A DNA stretch of 5,653 nt, taken from an uncultured Pseudodesulfovibrio sp. GTDB lineage: Bacteria > Desulfobacterota > Desulfovibrionia > Desulfovibrionales > Desulfovibrionaceae. The DNA lies in contig CAMYLL010000197.1 in the NCBI GenBank assembly GCA_947259235.1, forward strand, positions 1-5,653, written 5' to 3'. The translations under genes were made by a program, and so were the position numbers. Shown here one piece after another: positions 5,387 through 5,653 of the stretch (positions within the stretch are counted from its first letter, which is position 1; every line of letters begins with the position of its first letter). The notes beneath the pieces were generated by a model, which was not told the DNA's origin, ran no database searches, and saw only the letters and a program-made list of their open reading frames with translations.

Positions 5387-5530
5387 ATGGTCATCCTCTC
5401 CGCCCCTCGCGTCAGGCGCACCACGGCGCAGCGCATAGCGCGCGTCCTTATTGGCGCGGCTACGGTCTGGCTCATCATATACGGGCTGAGCCTTATCCCC
5501 TACGACATCCTGCGGGCCGAGGGCGCGTGA
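5387..5530 (+). CDS. 47-residue single-span membrane protein, coupled to GMC oxidoreductase
   Basis: This small gene begins at ATG 5387 and ends with TGA 5528-5530. The product has a basic N-terminus (R8, R10, R11, R16, R19), one hydrophobic span (about 20-38, with [17 protein letters not shown]) and a short polar C-terminus. By the positive-inside rule the N-terminus should be cytoplasmic. The A of the downstream ATG is the last base of this stop codon, so translation is probably coupled. A membrane anchor or small partner of the GMC enzyme is a reasonable but unproven guess. No strong Shine-Dalgarno precedes ATG 5387. A TTG at 5330 with a G-rich stretch 8 nt before it would extend the protein by 19 residues, but that start lies before the predicted transcript start of the sigma-54-like promoter. 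I do not recognise the family. Confidence 0.6.
   Translation: MVILSAPRVRRTTAQRIARVLIGAATVWLIIYGLSLIPYDILRAEGA
5519..5523 (+). promoter_or_regulatory. Ribosome binding site of the GMC oxidoreductase gene
   Basis: GAGGG lies inside the end of the small membrane-protein gene, 6 nt before ATG 5530. It fixes the start of the oxidoreductase. Confidence 0.6.
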
Positions 5531-5653
5531 TGGAGGCCGATTTCCTCATCGTCGGTGCGGGCAGTGCCGGCTGCGCCATCGCCTACCGGCTGGCCGAGGC
5601 GGGCAAGTCGGTTCTGGTGATCGAACACGGCGGCAGCGACGCGGGGCCGTTCA
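5530..5653 (+). CDS. GMC-family FAD oxidoreductase, N-terminal fragment (choline-dehydrogenase-like)
   Basis: Only the first 41 residues are in the window; the gene runs off the right edge. The segment is a textbook FAD-binding Rossmann start: [20 protein letters not shown], with the dinucleotide-binding GxGxxG at G9, G11 and G14, then a strand ending VLVIEHGG with E32 placed to hold the FAD ribose. The VGAGSAGC start followed by an E-x-GG motif is typical of the glucose-methanol-choline (GMC) family, which includes choline dehydrogenase BetA and alcohol dehydrogenases. GMC enzymes oxidise alcohols to aldehydes using FAD. The actual substrate cannot be told from this fragment. There is no signal peptide, so the enzyme should be cytoplasmic unless held at the membrane by a partner. 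The start is fixed by GAGGG 6 nt upstream and by the 1-nt overlap with the preceding stop codon. Confidence 0.85.
   Translation, partial: MEADFLIVGAGSAGCAIAYRLAEAGKSVLVIEHGGSDAGPF

Overview
The window looks like a GC-rich chromosomal segment of a Gram-negative, probably deltaproteobacterial host. The Desulfovibrio/Pseudodesulfovibrio group is my best guess, based on the style of the PurU and GmhA proteins and on general base composition; no search was possible. GmhA implies heptose-containing lipopolysaccharide, so an outer membrane. I see no insertion sequence, tRNA, rRNA, CRISPR array or phage gene. This is mostly ordinary chromosome carrying several poorly characterised small and medium proteins.

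Layout. (1) 1-756 (+): an HD-superfamily phosphohydrolase-like protein, probably entered part-way because its first conserved histidine motif lies only 11 residues from the window edge. (2) 876-2522 (+): a 548-residue protein I do not recognise, helical and highly charged with a proline-rich tail. (3) 2523-2622: a short convergent spacer with overlapping inverted repeats. (4) 2623-3504 (-): purU, formyltetrahydrofolate deformylase. (5) 3505-3714: a divergent promoter region. (6) 3715-4335 (+): gmhA, sedoheptulose-7-phosphate isomerase. It is followed with overlapping or near-overlapping codons by (7) a stand-alone response-regulator receiver protein ending at 4739. (8) 4756-4805: a perfect 23-bp inverted repeat with a 4-nt loop, lying between convergent genes. 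(9) 4837-5220 (-): a 127-residue protein of unknown function. (10) 5221-5386: a divergent spacer with a sigma-54-like -24/-12 element. (11) 5387-5530 (+): a 47-residue single-span membrane protein whose stop codon overlaps the start of (12) a GMC-family FAD oxidoreductase (5530 onward), cut by the window end.

How the genes relate. PurU feeds formate and tetrahydrofolate into one-carbon and purine metabolism. GmhA starts the ADP-heptose branch of lipopolysaccharide core synthesis. The receiver protein is probably co-translated with GmhA, which would place a phosphorelay component under the same control as an envelope-sugar enzyme. The tiny membrane protein and the GMC oxidoreductase form a second translationally coupled pair, possibly under sigma-54 control. 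The remaining genes show no clear functional link. No convincing new multi-gene system is visible. The most interesting items are the membrane-peptide/GMC pair with its putative -24/-12 promoter, the long U-less hairpin, the gmhA-receiver coupling and the unrecognised 548-residue protein.
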